Origin: Anisus vortex
Taxonomy: Eukaryota > Mollusca > Gastropoda > Planorbidae
Length of the DNA stretch: 64,000 bases
Assembly (NCBI GenBank): GCA_949126835.1
Contig: OX421497.1
Location: 43,980,226-44,044,225, forward strand
Direction of reading: 5' to 3'
Below, piece after piece: positions 33,750 to 44,376 of this stretch (positions are counted from its first letter, which is position 1; every line of letters starts with the position of its first letter). Under the pieces are notes generated by a model. The model made no database searches, was not told where the DNA came from, and was given only the letters and a program-made list of their open reading frames with translations. The position numbers were made by a program, and so were the translations under genes.

Positions 33750-33832
33750 TTAAGTGACTTGGGGATTAAGTAAATCGAGGATTAAGTGACAGGGATTAAG
33801 TGACGAGGATTAAGTGTCTGGGGATGAAATGA
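33750..33832 (+). repeat. Short tandem repeat around GGATTAAGTGAC
   Basis: Five imperfect units of about 16-19 bp sharing 'gattaagtgac'. Non-coding. Confidence 0.6.
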
Positions 33833-34590
33833 CTGTGAACCATGCCAGGGTCAGGGCGACCAGAAACAATTAAAAAGAACTAAAACTAAACACCCAAAAA
33901 GAAACGTTCTCACTCCAGTTTTTGTTGTAATATTTTTTTTCTTTCTCTCTTAACAAAACACACTGTAGTTATTCGTGTCTCCGTCATTTTGACGGGCATA
34001 ACCACTAGTTAAATAAATATTTTATGACTAAAGGATGTCCATGTACGTTTTTAAACATTAAAATAACTACCCAGTTTGTATGATTATTATGTATTTCTTC
34101 CTCCAATTTGCAATATTTTTTTTTGTATTTCGCTTCGGATTAAATTAATGTTAGAGTAAATCTCAGTTATTCTGAGATCAAACATTAAAGACTTTATATC
34201 TGTTAATAAAATAACAACTAAATTCAAATGTTGATAACTATTAATGTGTAAGTTGAGTAATGAAATTCTTTATTAGCTACGAATGGATTTTTTTTTAAAT
34301 CTGATAATAACAAACAGGTTAATTTTTTATTAAAAATAAAACGCTTTGATGATTTTCTCTATTTAGCGCCTTTTCTTTCGGTCTGGGTCTTGCTACGGCA
34401 CTAAATAAATTGTATTATAAAAATAATATAGTTGATCAGTTTGACTTTCACGCTGTTGACACGCTGAATAATTCAAAATGATTGTAATAAATAAAATTGT
34501 TGAAATGCAATTAAAAGAAAAGAAAATAGAAACAGCATAAATTGTGCTACGTGGCTTGTTACAAATTATTAATTAAATAAATTAATTAAA
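33833..34590. other. AT-rich spacer
   Basis: No gene or clear repeat seen. Confidence 0.4.
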
Positions 34591-34593
34591 CCC

Positions 34594-35662
34594 AACCAAC
34601 TCAGGCAGACAAATTCTATCATCATTTTTAACAAGAACTTAAAAACACTAATTTAACATGTGTCATCGTTAAACTCTTTTTGTAGACCCCTGTTTTACTT
34701 TGATATTAAATATTTGCTACATTTATTTGCTTTGTCCAATGTTTATAATGTTTTAAATAATTAATTAGCCTTATATCCTTTTCAGCCCTAGAGAATTAAG
34801 TCGGTGTTCTTGGTTGTTTGTTGCTCGATGTTAAATGCGCTCTGAGTTTACATTATGTTTGTTGGCAGCGCTATACAAATAGAATTGCTATTCAATATTC
34901 GACATAGGGTTTTAAACTTTCGCTAAGACGTAGATCTATACAAAATCTAAAGCCATAACACTTACAATGACACCGTCAAAGTACATTATCCTGACGTCAT
35001 TGAATGGAAAAGGGCTAGGCAACCGCTGCAACGCGTTTTTTTTCTTTCTGACACTAAAAAACCATCTTCTGCAATTGCCCACGTAACTACTTTATTCAAT
35101 TGGGCCTTTTTGTATATTTTTTAGATGAACACAATATAGAGCTACATGTTGAGTTGCATCTCTGAAAACTAAATTGAACATGACAATTTAAAAAAAAAAT
35201 CCCTTTAACTCAACGGTCGTTTGGGAGGAGCTAAAAGTGAGTGTCCATTAGTCCTTTCAGTGGGCTTGGTAGACTTGGCGGTGCTCATCTCCTCTCTAAG
35301 TCAGCTGTGGATTTTTTTTTTCGGAGGGATTGATTGTAACTATTTTTTTTACCCTTGTGGTTTTATTTTTGTCGGTTTTTAAGGGTTGTTTTATAGACTA
35401 ATCCAAAACATTTTGGTTGGCACGCGAGAGAATTTTTCTCAGAGATTTTGTCGGCTTTGCAAGCGGCACTTAAAGTTTTGAACATCGACACTGACATTGA
35501 ATTGGATTCAACCATCATGCAACGACCAGAACAATCGACTGACCGCAAACATGCCCTCCGGGCAAATATACCAGGGATCATTTATCCGTTCTCTCTTTTC
35601 CAAACTGTGGGTTCAACATGGCGCCGGTAAATCAGGAAAATAAAAAAGGATTTAAAACCATG
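34594..35662 (+). repeat. Segmental duplication, left copy
   Basis: Colinear and same-orientation match to 60328-61684. Shared anchors are 'gacccctgttttactttgat', 'tgcgctctgagtttacatta', 'gccataacact', 'tttggttggcacgcg' and 'caacgaccagaacaatcgac'. The right copy has an extra ~310 bp (about 61075-61385). The duplication resumes after the L2 insertion at 39524. No gene is recognised inside. Confidence 0.8.
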
Positions 35663-35891
35663 TAATAATAATAATAATGATTGGTCATTTATATCGCGCC
35701 TCACTCCATGCTAATGCAAGCATGCTCAGCGCGCTCACAAAAACGAAACGACAATAACACTCTAAAATAGTTTTAAACAAGGTTTCGGCCGATGGAGGCA
35801 CGAAACGACAATAACATTTTAAAATAGTTTTAAACAAGTATTTTGCTGATGGATGTGTACTTCATCAACTTAGTTGAAAAGAAAAGTCTTC

Positions 35892-37214
35892 TGTGGCGTT
35901 TTGGGAGAAGATTAACGTCACACGCAACTAAGAAAGGTCTTAGATGTAATCAGCTCTTATAAGATACTATAATCATATCATATGTACGTACAAACCACTG
36001 ACACTATGTGCCACTATTGAATGTCTGATTGGAGTAAGAATGTGTCTTTCCTTTCTATCTCCTATAATATTTAAGATTAAAGTATTTAGCTTGTATTGAA
36101 TTTTATTTACATATATGTATACGTTCTGCATGCTTATCAGTATATTACTTATTGTTATACGATTAGTCATTGATATTAGTTCCCATTCATGTATATATTA
36201 TAAATGTTGTAGCACGTGTGTGTTCCTCCCCCTCCCCGCCCCACGCCCTCGGAACAAGGCCAGGGTCATCCTGACGCAACCAAGCTAAGATCCCCCCCCA
36301 CCCCACAGTCTCTTCGACCAGATCACAGGAAATTCACATCTCAATGACGGTTCTTCCCCTGGTCAGAGAATAGGGAACTTGGAATCTTTGATGCAGGACC
36401 CCGACGGACAAGAGAGAAACTCTGACCAACAACACAGGGCCTTCGAAGTTTCCCTACCGCCGTGTCTTCCCCCCCTCCCCCGAGCACCCCCTCCCCACTA
36501 CCGTTTGGTACTTATTTTCACATGCCAATCAATCAAATGTTGAATTGAAGAGACATGTTGACCAATCGGATACGCTATCTACGGGTCAATCTTACCCTTG
36601 CCCCTCCCCCCTCATTACAATCACGTGGGGGTTGCAACCTAACTTGTTGTTTAACATGTAACATGTAATGTAAGTTAGTTTTAGGTCAGTCTGGCTTAAG
36701 GAGTCTCGAGGGTTGGATGCCCCGAGCTCCAACAGCACCACGCGGTGCTACAGTCTGTTGTAGAGTCCTTGTTAGGACTATCTACTACATATAGTTTAAG
36801 CCTATGATTAAATGTACACTCTTTATCACTTGTATTTGGATTGTATGAATTATGTGCTCACGTCATTAATGATTGAATACGGACTTTCACGTGAATAAAA
36901 TACTCGTTGTTACAATACGCCTTGCTTATCAATTGATAGAATTACCTGTTTGTGTGACGTCCAGTGACAGTGTCAATTAGTCAACAGTTAACTCAACCTA
37001 CGTATTAACGAGCCAAAACGAAACCTGGATATAAATTTGTCTTAGAATCACCTAGGGATCATCTGCACTTCGGGACCACATACCACCTAGAAAACCTGCC
37101 TAAATCACCCCTCCCCATCACCCTGTGTACCTGCTGAGTTATTCACTAAGTCTGCACTGATAGCTATACGTTAATTGCAGGCTCGGTGACAGCATCTTAG
37201 ACCAGCAGGCCACA
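35892..37214. mobile_element. 1.3-kb insertion with TGTGGC/GCCACA ends
   Basis: Comparison with the plus-strand L2 copy (about 56960) shows exactly where foreign DNA begins and ends: after 'aagtcttc' and before 'caaattcttctt'. The insert starts TGTGGC and ends GCCACA. It includes an LTR-like stretch (about 36205-36914, TGT...ACA, with AATAAA near its end) and C-rich patches. No protein was recognised. The class is unclear. Confidence 0.5.
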
Positions 37215-39468
37215 CCAAATTCTTCTTGAATGCTTTTTTTGACAACGAGTTTTTCAGTGTCTCAGGTAAGCCATTCCACAGTGTAGGCGCCACAGATTCA
37301 AACGAGCGTACACCAAGAGTCTTTTTTCTGTGACCTTCCAAACCTGGAATTTCCAGGAGAGATTGTGTTGAAGATCGCAGCATCCTTAACGGGACATGCT
37401 TCGGTATAAGCTCTTTGAGATATGCAGGTGCTGTGCCTTCCACGCATCCATAGGTAAGGGACATAATCTTATGAACGATGCGCTTCGTGACAGGGAGCCA
37501 GAAGAGCTCTTTGAGAAGTGGAGTGATATGTTCATGCTTCTTTACTCGTGACACAATGCGTGCTGCAGTATTTTGAACTTTCTGAAGTCTATCCAGTTGT
37601 TTCTGGGGTAAACCCCACAGGCAACTGTTACAATAATCTAGTCTTGACTGTATTGTTGCAACAGCAAAAGCATTGGCTGTTTTTTTATTAATCAGAGGTC
37701 GCAGCTGACCCAGGGCACGAAGATGGAAGGAGCAGGCCCTAACCATAGTACTGATGTGTGGACCCATTGTTAATTTACTGTCAATGATAAAGCCGAGGTC
37801 CCTGACAGTGTTAGACAAAAAGATATCAGAGGCCCCTACTTTAATAGATGGAATATCGACTTTCCTAAGATTGAAGTCTGAACCGCACAGAATTGCCTCA
37901 GTCTTGTCGTCATTTAGTTTGAGTTTGTTGGCAGTCATCCACGCTTTCACCGCTAGACAGCAGTCTTCCACTGCATTAACAGCGGCAGCACAAGCATTAT
38001 GATCAGGATGGAAGCTTTTGTACAGCTGGGTATCATCCGCATATAGTTTGCGAGATAATCCTTGGCTATCAATTATTCTGCCAAGCTGGCTAGTGTAAAC
38101 AGCAAAAAGGATAGGCCCTAAAACTGATCCTTGAGGTACGCCACAGATGAGAGAAGTGGCTTTTGATAAGGTCTGATTGATAGAAACTCTCTGAGTCCTG
38201 TCTGCCAAGTAGGAAGTAAACCAATGAAGTGCAGTATCAGTGATGCCCATCTCGTATTGAAGTCTTGATAAAAGTAAGTCATGGTTGATAACATCAAAGG
38301 CAGCACTAAGGTCCAACAGAACTAAGATAGTCAGATCACCACGGTCAGCACTACATAGAACATCATTCATAACCCGTAATATTGCCGTCTCACAGCTATG
38401 CCCAGGACGATAGGCAGATTGAAACTTATCAATCAGGCCATGTGTGGTTAGATGTTGTAAAAGCTGCTGAGAGACAACCCTCTCAAGAAGCTTCGATGCA
38501 TAGGGAAGGTTAGATACTGGGCGAAAACTCTTGCAATCTCTAGGATCGAGCCCCTTTTTCTTTAATAAAGGCTTGAGGACAGCAGTCTTAAACATTTGTG
38601 GGACTGTGGCTGACTCCAGGCTACCATTTATGAGCCGCACTAAAACTGGAAGCAGAATTTCAAGGCAGTCCAACACAATCTTCGTTGGAATGGGGTCAAC
38701 AATTGAGGTTGTAGGTTTAGATACAGAAATAAGACGCCTCAACTGATCTTCGGAAACTGGGAGGAAATTTGTCAAAGAAATTCCAGAAAATGACTTCTCC
38801 ACAGTGGGTGGAGTAGTATGATTATCAAAGCTGTTTCTAATCGTCTCGACTTTTTCATTAAAAAATTCATTAAGAGCCTCCGCAGCCTGCTCGCTGCTCA
38901 TGTCAGGCGAAATTGGACTTAATTCATTTTTTCCAAGAAGATTCTGCACTATGTAAAACAGTTTTCGATAGTCAGTGCCCGCAGCTTCCAGAGCAGACTG
39001 AACTTGCTTTGCTTTCGCACGTCTAATCACATTTGTAAGCTTGTTCCTTGCTCTCTTAAACATCTGTTTATCCACCTCAAGGCCACTCAGTCTCCAGTGT
39101 CTCTCTGCCTGACGTCGAGCTAATTTAGCCATCCGAACGGAGGGTGTAAACCAAGCGGTATTGGGTCTATCTCTAACAAACAATTCAGTCCTAGGGGCAA
39201 AAGTCTCCAGCATGGAAGATAGAGTATTATTGTAGAGTAGAACTAGGTGAGAGATGTCATCAGGTGGTGATATAACCAAATCTGATCTTGAAAGATGATT
39301 GCGAAATAAGTCCATATCTATATTTCGTAACTTCCTGGCCTGAATTTTCTTTATTGGAACAGCAGGCATTTCCATATCTGTGGTAAAGGTAACAAGAAAG
39401 TGATCAGATATAAGATGATCTTCAACAATTACCGACTTAAGAAAACCATCATTGTCAGATCGTGACAC
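37171..39468 (-). CDS. L2-type LINE reverse transcriptase ORF (5'-truncated)
   Basis: About 765 codons open without a break. The frame continues a little 5' of the listed start as the end of the endonuclease domain, since the element is truncated there. RT signatures: FRPVSNLPYASKLLERVV, LLDLSAAFDVINHDLL, CGVPQGSVLGP, and an intact YADDTQ catalytic motif. The C-terminal thumb region has LDRLQKVQNTAARIV and TLWNGLPETLKNSL. The last ~15 residues (after KKNL) are read from the foreign insertion rather than LINE sequence. The RT could be active, but without an endonuclease or 5' end the copy is stranded. Confidence 0.85.
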   Translation of the reverse strand: MSRSDNDGFLKSVIVEDHLISDHFLVTFTTDMEMPAVPIKKIQARKLRNIDMDLFRNHLSRSDLVISPPDDISHLVLLYNNTLSSMLETFAPRTELFVRDRPNTAWFTPSVRMAKLARRQAERHWRLSGLEVDKQMFKRARNKLTNVIRRAKAKQVQSALEAAGTDYRKLFYIVQNLLGKNELSPISPDMSSEQAAEALNEFFNEKVETIRNSFDNHTTPPTVEKSFSGISLTNFLPVSEDQLRRLISVSKPTTSIVDPIPTKIVLDCLEILLPVLVRLINGSLESATVPQMFKTAVLKPLLKKKGLDPRDCKSFRPVSNLPYASKLLERVVSQQLLQHLTTHGLIDKFQSAYRPGHSCETAILRVMNDVLCSADRGDLTILVLLDLSAAFDVINHDLLLSRLQYEMGITDTALHWFTSYLADRTQRVSINQTLSKATSLICGVPQGSVLGPILFAVYTSQLGRIIDSQGLSRKLYADDTQLYKSFHPDHNACAAAVNAVEDCCLAVKAWMTANKLKLNDDKTEAILCGSDFNLRKVDIPSIKVGASDIFLSNTVRDLGFIIDSKLTMGPHISTMVRACSFHLRALGQLRPLINKKTANAFAVATIQSRLDYCNSCLWGLPQKQLDRLQKVQNTAARIVSRVKKHEHITPLLKELFWLPVTKRIVHKIMSLTYGCVEGTAPAYLKELIPKHVPLRMLRSSTQSLLEIPGLEGHRKKTLGVRSFESVAPTLWNGLPETLKNSLSKKAFKKNLVWPAGLRCCHRACN

Positions 39469-39523
39469 AACCCAGTCTAAAATATGTCCATCCTTGTGTG
39501 TAGGTTGCGAAACATGCTGTGCA

Positions 39524-39960
39524 CTGTATCAGTTATCATTAATCAATAAACTTAGATTTGTGTCTGTGTTTGTCTAATGAAGAATGTATAGCACAATCTG
39601 TTACAATCATCAGATAAACATAAGGACAAAAACACTTCTCTTATCCCTTATGCGACAACAAATGCGTATAAGTATTATTTCTTATCGAGTTGCATCCGGG
39701 CATGGAATGGGTTGCCTGAACAAATGAGGAAAACCATTAACTTAACATAATTTGAAACACGGAAGAATAGGATAGTCTCAGTGCAAGCAAGAGCGTAGGA
39801 CGCAATAATCTTCTTTATAGAAAGGTGTCTGTAATAATATAATATAAGAAAAGAGGGCTTTCCTTTTTGGAGTTTAGTCAAATCATTTAAATATCGTATA
39901 AACATAACATTGTTTTGTGTGGTTTAGTCAGTTGGTTTAACTTACACATATAAATCTGAT
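39524..39960 (+). repeat. Segmental duplication continues, with CR1-like LINE tail
   Basis: Matches 61684-62050. It includes a LINE 3' tail (about 39650-39860, 'gagcgtaggacgcaataatc') related to the 2A-carrying LINE, followed by 'ctttcctttttggagtttag'. The same tail plus follower also occurs at 45850-46080, so it marks the start of each array unit. Confidence 0.75.
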
Positions 39961-40365
39961 TCCGTTCAAAGCCTTTAACGGTAAAACATGAAAATCAAAC
40001 TGAACCAGTATAAATTTACACGGACCCCGTGTTGCTACTGTCTCACTTATGGAACGTTTTGTAAAACGTCAATATCTCAAAAAGTTTTCCATTTAAAGAA
40101 AAATCAAAAGCCGTTCCTTCCATTGTGGCCCAAAAGCTAAATAATATTTAAAAAATCAAAAACAATTCACGACCTCAGCAGAAAAATATGTTAATCTTCT
40201 AATTATTGCTTATGTTTGTCATTTTATGAATATTACTTCATGATGTTGCGCTCCTTTTAAATAATCACCTGTTCACATGGGCGGTAATGTGTCATCTCTT
40301 ATTAACATATAGCGCATACCTCATCACCCCTTTGCTTGTACCAGTTTGAGCCTGACGCATGTCTA
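39940..40365 (+). repeat. Array-unit spacer shared with 63290-64000
   Basis: Shared anchors: 'aatctgattccgttcaaagc', 'ttccattgtggcccaaaagc', 'cacgacctcagcagaa' and 'taccagtttgagcctgacg'. The right copy has extra insertions. No coding seen. Confidence 0.75.
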
Positions 40366-40545
40366 ATGTTTCTTGAGAATGTGCATATTGTCTACAAATT
40401 ATATTTTCTGCCTATTGTCTGCATATTTTACAGTCCTTGTATTATCTGGATAATATTTTATTTCCTGAATATGATATTGTCAGCATTTTGTATATGACCG
40501 TGACCTGAGAATAAATTAAAGTGACGCATTATTTCTAAATTCTAC

Positions 40546-40645
40546 CCTTTACAAATACTGTTTTACCGCTACCAGTTGGGCCGGCTATAAGCGCTGTAAG
40601 GGAATCCACCTTGGATCCATTGGGCGTAATGTTATATTTTAGTTG
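40546..40645 (-). pseudogene. Virus-derived FtsK/HerA-type packaging ATPase fragment (Walker A)
   Basis: A minus-strand frame carries an intact P-loop, LIAGPTGSGKTVFVK (GPTGSGKT at 40559-40582). Just beyond it the similarity stops at unrelated sequence. The matching region in the next unit (47.35-47.80 kb) holds the rest of the domain, so this is a truncated copy. The family is the DNA-packaging ATPase of small to mid-size dsDNA viruses and Maverick/adintovirus-like elements. This is an endogenous relic. Confidence 0.6.
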
Positions 40646-40703
40646 TGTGATTCTATTTTTTTTGTGTGCTATAACATTTTTTATTTGTTCTATCTCTCAT
40701 TGA

Positions 40704-41030
40704 ATGGCCAATGAACACATAATCCAAAAATTCTTGCGCCTCCTCCAGGACCCTACCAAGGGATGTTCTGGGTGCCTATGGGGCGCAGACAAATCAGATG
40801 GGGCACTACTGTCTCATGATTGAGACGCTAAAAGGAATGGCTGCCAGAGCAATTGTTCAATGTTATGGACCTGGCCCTCACCAAAGAGGAGCTGAAAGAA
40901 TTTTCGTACAATAAAATATACCGGAAAATAACCCGCATTATGGAATGAAATAGAAAAAGGGATGGTGCCGTCCCCTATCCTCCACGCGGGTTTGATATCC
41001 CGCCCCCAGCCCAAACCCCTATGAAATGTT
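40704..41030 (+). pseudogene. Small virus-associated gene, copy 1 (degenerate)
   Basis: Opens MANEHIIQKFLR at 40704, divergent from the ATPase fragment. A second block in another frame reads LALTKEELKEFSYNKIYRK and then VPYPPRGF, with a stop between them. The same blocks are in the next unit at 47884-48222. The product is a short, basic, helix-rich segment followed by a proline-rich stretch. The family is not recognised. Frame changes indicate decay. Confidence 0.5.
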
Positions 41031-41172
41031 TAACATGCAATCTCCAAGTCCATCCCTTTTCTCTTCCCCAGCCCTATCGGTCCCGTCGCCATTATGGCGA
41101 TAGGACCAACCCCTAAATATTTACATCGCCCATTAATTTCCCCACCCCGCCTATATATATTTTCTTTTTCAC

Positions 41173-41428
41173 ACCCACATATGTGCCCCAATCCCCACCC
41201 ATTGATGTGCCCTAATCCCCATCCATTGATGTGCCCCAATCCCCACCCATTGATGTGCCCCAATCCCCACCCATTTATGTGCGCCAATACCCACCCATTT
41301 ATGTGCCCCATAGCCCCCAATATGTTTACCATGCAGATCCCCCAGCCTCTTCAGACCCAACTCCCTGCGAACCCCAGATTGACACACCGGCCTCTCCAGA
41401 CCCAACTCCCTCCAGCACGTTACAGTGA
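41173..41428 (+). repeat. 24-bp coding repeat, short array, with proline-rich C-terminus
   Basis: About six to seven units of a 24-bp repeat encoding PQSPPIDV in one plus frame and PNPHPLMC in another. The PQSPPIDV frame runs into a non-repeat end with IDTPASPDPTPSST, also found after the long array at 49.35 kb. It is probably the 3' part of the virus-derived gene. The array is far shorter than its counterpart. Confidence 0.7.
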
Positions 41429-41447
41429 AAGTGTAAAAGGTTCATGT

Positions 41448-41455
41448 TATATAAA
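41448..41455 (+). promoter_or_regulatory. TATA box of copy B
   Basis: TATATAAA 82 bp upstream of the ATG, within the block conserved among all three copies. It begins only ~20 bp after the end of the virus-derived proline-rich ORF. Confidence 0.7.
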
Positions 41456-41536
41456 GGTGTAATGCAAACTGCTGCTCTCATAGAAAACTATATGAACATT
41501 GACATCAATTCGTATAGCGTTTATACAAGTCTGAAG

Positions 41537-43971
41537 ATGTTACTACTAACTCTAGTAGTTTTGTTGGCAAATCTAGCTTCATACAAGGTAACAATAAAAT
41601 TAAATTATTAATACAATTTGTAAAATTGTTCGCAATAATTTTCAGTTTTAAGGGAAAAGGATTATGAAAGACATCATTAAGGCATTAAATTCTTAGAAAT
41701 ACATGATAATTACCTAATAAAATATTCAAGTATAAAAACTCTTTTCAAATCCTATTATACAAGCTAGAACGTTATAATAATAAAGACACAGATTGATGCA
41801 CTATTAACTTTGAAATATTGATGATTACATCAAATATTATTTTTACAAGTTCAATATTAGCCTGATTCCCCCCCCCCAAACCTTGCACTATTTACCCCTT
41901 GCAATTCCCCCTCCCCCCCCCTTCCACAAACACTTTATATTATTTGCTCCTTCAGTCCGCCACCCTCAGTTTTGCGCTCCCTAGTTTACAATCCTGGCTA
42001 CGCCACTGTTCTTAGGCCGAAAGGGAAAGTTGATAGTGTTTTATTTCTAAACATTTTCAAGTTTTTTTCCAGGCCTGGAGTTAGGCCTAATGCAACTAAC
42101 GACGTCACCAGACACCTATATACTGGTCAGTTAATTTCATTGATTACTTACTTTTATGTTTTCAGTGTTCTGAGTGTCAAGACGTGGATTTGCCTTATGC
42201 CTGGACTTTAGCATTTCGTGGGACGGCCAGTATAAACAAGTCTGTTTACGACGCTTACAAATCAGGAGCTGGAATTACCGCTAATGTGGAACCTGGATGT
42301 CGGCAGGTATTAAACACTAACTAACGCATTCGGCAAGCATACCGAAGATTCTGGGTTCGAATCTTGCTGAAGGGTAGGATTTCTTCCAGCTACTGGAGGA
42401 TGGCAATGAGTCTACCTAGCTCTGATGGTTGGGGTAAAGTATATGCGGCTTGGTATTGTGCTGGCTACTCAATAACTTAGTATGCCGAGTGACCACAAAA
42501 ACTAGTGAACGCTGCTTTTGGTCCTACAGTTACTTTACTTATGTTTTACCGGTGAAAAAAAAGATCGCAAATTCCGGTGCATGGTTTTCTAATTCCTCGG
42601 CGTATCGTGTATACATAGGTGTTTACATCAGCACATTTTAAACCACATATGATTTACTTTTGGACAAACAATGCTGACACATACTTTGGCATGACATTGT
42701 TCTAAAAAAACTATCAAAATATGTTTCTAAAAATAATCTATTATTTATTTATTTATTTTTGAAGGTATACTTTCTTGTGACAGAGAAATTCGATACAATT
42801 TTATATTATTTACCATTGTTTTCTAGTTATGTCTTTTACTAGGTCTTTATTGTATTTCTGTACTATGTGGCAAACTAAATTGATTGTATTGTAGTGTGTG
42901 CTGCGTTACTGGATGTACTGCGAGTAATGCAATTTTATTTTATTTCCAAAAGATGTTGCGGAAAGAAAACGATGGATTGCGAATGTTAGACGCGAAGAAT
43001 CACCTATTTATAATTCCAAACTTATATCTTGATGCAACATAATATTCTTTTTGTGTTTTTATGTATCTATGGGTCGTGTTATTTTAATAGTCAAGAAACC
43101 CTACTCTTTACTTTATTTTATAAATCCAACTAAAGTTAACTTAACGTGACTAACACTACGAATATTAATGCATAACTAATCTTTGTAGTCTTCGTATATT
43201 TATAAAAGACCAGAACTGGCCGTCTAGGTATAAAGTAATTGTCAAAAACCAGAAAAAGCTTTTTTTTTCTGGAAGTGAACCGGAAGTTCATGAACATGAT
43301 AAACCATGAGCTGGTGAAAAATGTAGGCCTTATTAAGTCTTGTCCGTACGGAATACAATTATTCAATTACGTCTTAAACTTATCCATGGTTAGAGTCTGA
43401 TCTTAGCGAGATTTACCACTGCAGGTAGATGCATTCCGCGGCGTCGCTACAAAAAGATATTTTTTTATCATATCGTATACGATATTTTTTATATTTCAAA
43501 CAGGTAGATTCAGCCTTGCCCTGCTCCAATCACTACAGAAACAATGAAATTTTAAATAAGTGGACCAATATAACTAAAGTAGCGTTTGTTGTATATGAAA
43601 AAAATGTACTGGTTGGAAGCATGATATTCAATGGCAAGGGAAGCGACTACATGAACTGGTTCAGTCAGATAAATCTAATAGAATCTTCCTGGACAGACCT
43701 GAAGACAAGCCAAACCAACTATTTCAGCATCGATGGCCATGACATCGTTCGCCGACGATTTTTTGTCAATAGCTACTACAGAGGGTGCCCCTACGACTGG
43801 GGCTGGTTTGTTGCCATTGACACAAATATTACCATAGTACCGCCGTTCTGTCCCTGGGATGGTAGTGGAGATTTCCCCACCTTTTTATACGCTAAAGGCA
43901 CAAGGGGAAACAACTGGTCAATCGGAAGTGTTGGCCGCGCTGACGTCATGGCTATTTACGTGAAATATTGA
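41537..43971 (+). CDS. Small secreted cysteine-containing protein, copy B
   Basis: Three exons: 41537-41587, 42166-42306 and 43504-43971. Both introns are GT-AG and phase 0, giving 219 residues. Exon 1 encodes a signal peptide (MLLLTLVVLLANLASYK). The mature protein starts CSECQD, carries WTLAFRGTASINK, then in exon 3 NHYRNNEILNKWTNITK, NWFSQINLIESSWTDL, a YYRGCPYDWGWF motif and GSVGRADVMAIYVKY. Six cysteines could form three disulfides, and WTNIT is an N-glycosylation site. It is probably extracellular. The function is unknown, and I recall only uncharacterised mollusc relatives. AATAAA is at 44060. The gene is complete and looks functional. Confidence 0.85.
42315..42560 (+). repeat. tRNA-derived SINE in intron 2 of copy B
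   Basis: B-box-like 'gggttcgaatcttg' at about 42353 and the same body as the SINE in gene A's intron. It starts immediately after the exon 2 donor. Confidence 0.6.
42890..43340 (-). repeat. Dispersed ~430-bp repeat, copy 3
   Basis: The reverse complement of 1-430, in the same intron position as in gene A. Confidence 0.6.
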
Positions 43972-44059
43972 TTTTTAAAGTAAGCTGCTTCATATTGCCT
44001 TAAAAGGTTATGCATTTATTAAACCTAATTTTTTTTTTATAAAAAAATATTTCAAGGAA

Positions 44060-44065
44060 AATAAA
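44060..44065 (+). terminator. Polyadenylation signal of copy B
   Basis: AATAAA 88 bp after the stop codon, in a block that is also present after copy C. Confidence 0.6.
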
Positions 44066-44376
44066 ATTGAAATTTCAGTTAAATTTAAAGAAAATGTAAG
44101 AACTCTATGAAAATAAATGACAGATTAAGAAATCTGAAATTGTGTATATTGTGTTGATTTCTTGGTTTTATTTAATTCTTATTACGTGATGTCGTAGTTA
44201 ATATTGTTTCTAAATATTTCTGTTAGTAAGTCTTACATAAATAGAAGTGTTTAAGCACTATGAACACTTTAAACATTTGAACACACTAAACACTTTCAAA
44301 TGCTGGACATGAAAAATCAAATATATGAACACTAGGCCTATTGTCGTATGATCGTAATGAACACTATGAAAACTAA

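Larger units (their letters stand above)
35664..39524 (-). mobile_element. L2-type LINE (minus), 5'-truncated, interrupted
   Basis: The 3' end has an (AAT)n microsatellite tail at 35664. The 5' end stops inside the endonuclease at 39524. It corresponds to the plus-strand element at 53.8-57.2 kb. Its 3' tail is separated from the ORF by a 1.3-kb insertion (35892-37214). The whole LINE interrupts the segmental duplication: the uninterrupted sequence survives at 61683-61700. Confidence 0.85.

Noticed and set aside
35448..35630. A 60-codon ORF in the segmental duplication
   Set aside because: The right-hand copy at 61.45-61.62 kb carries indels that break the frame, so it is not under coding constraint.
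41173..41325. A CRISPR array
   Set aside because: The units are contiguous with no unique spacers, and the organism is an animal. The same applies at 48.36 and 57.77 kb.
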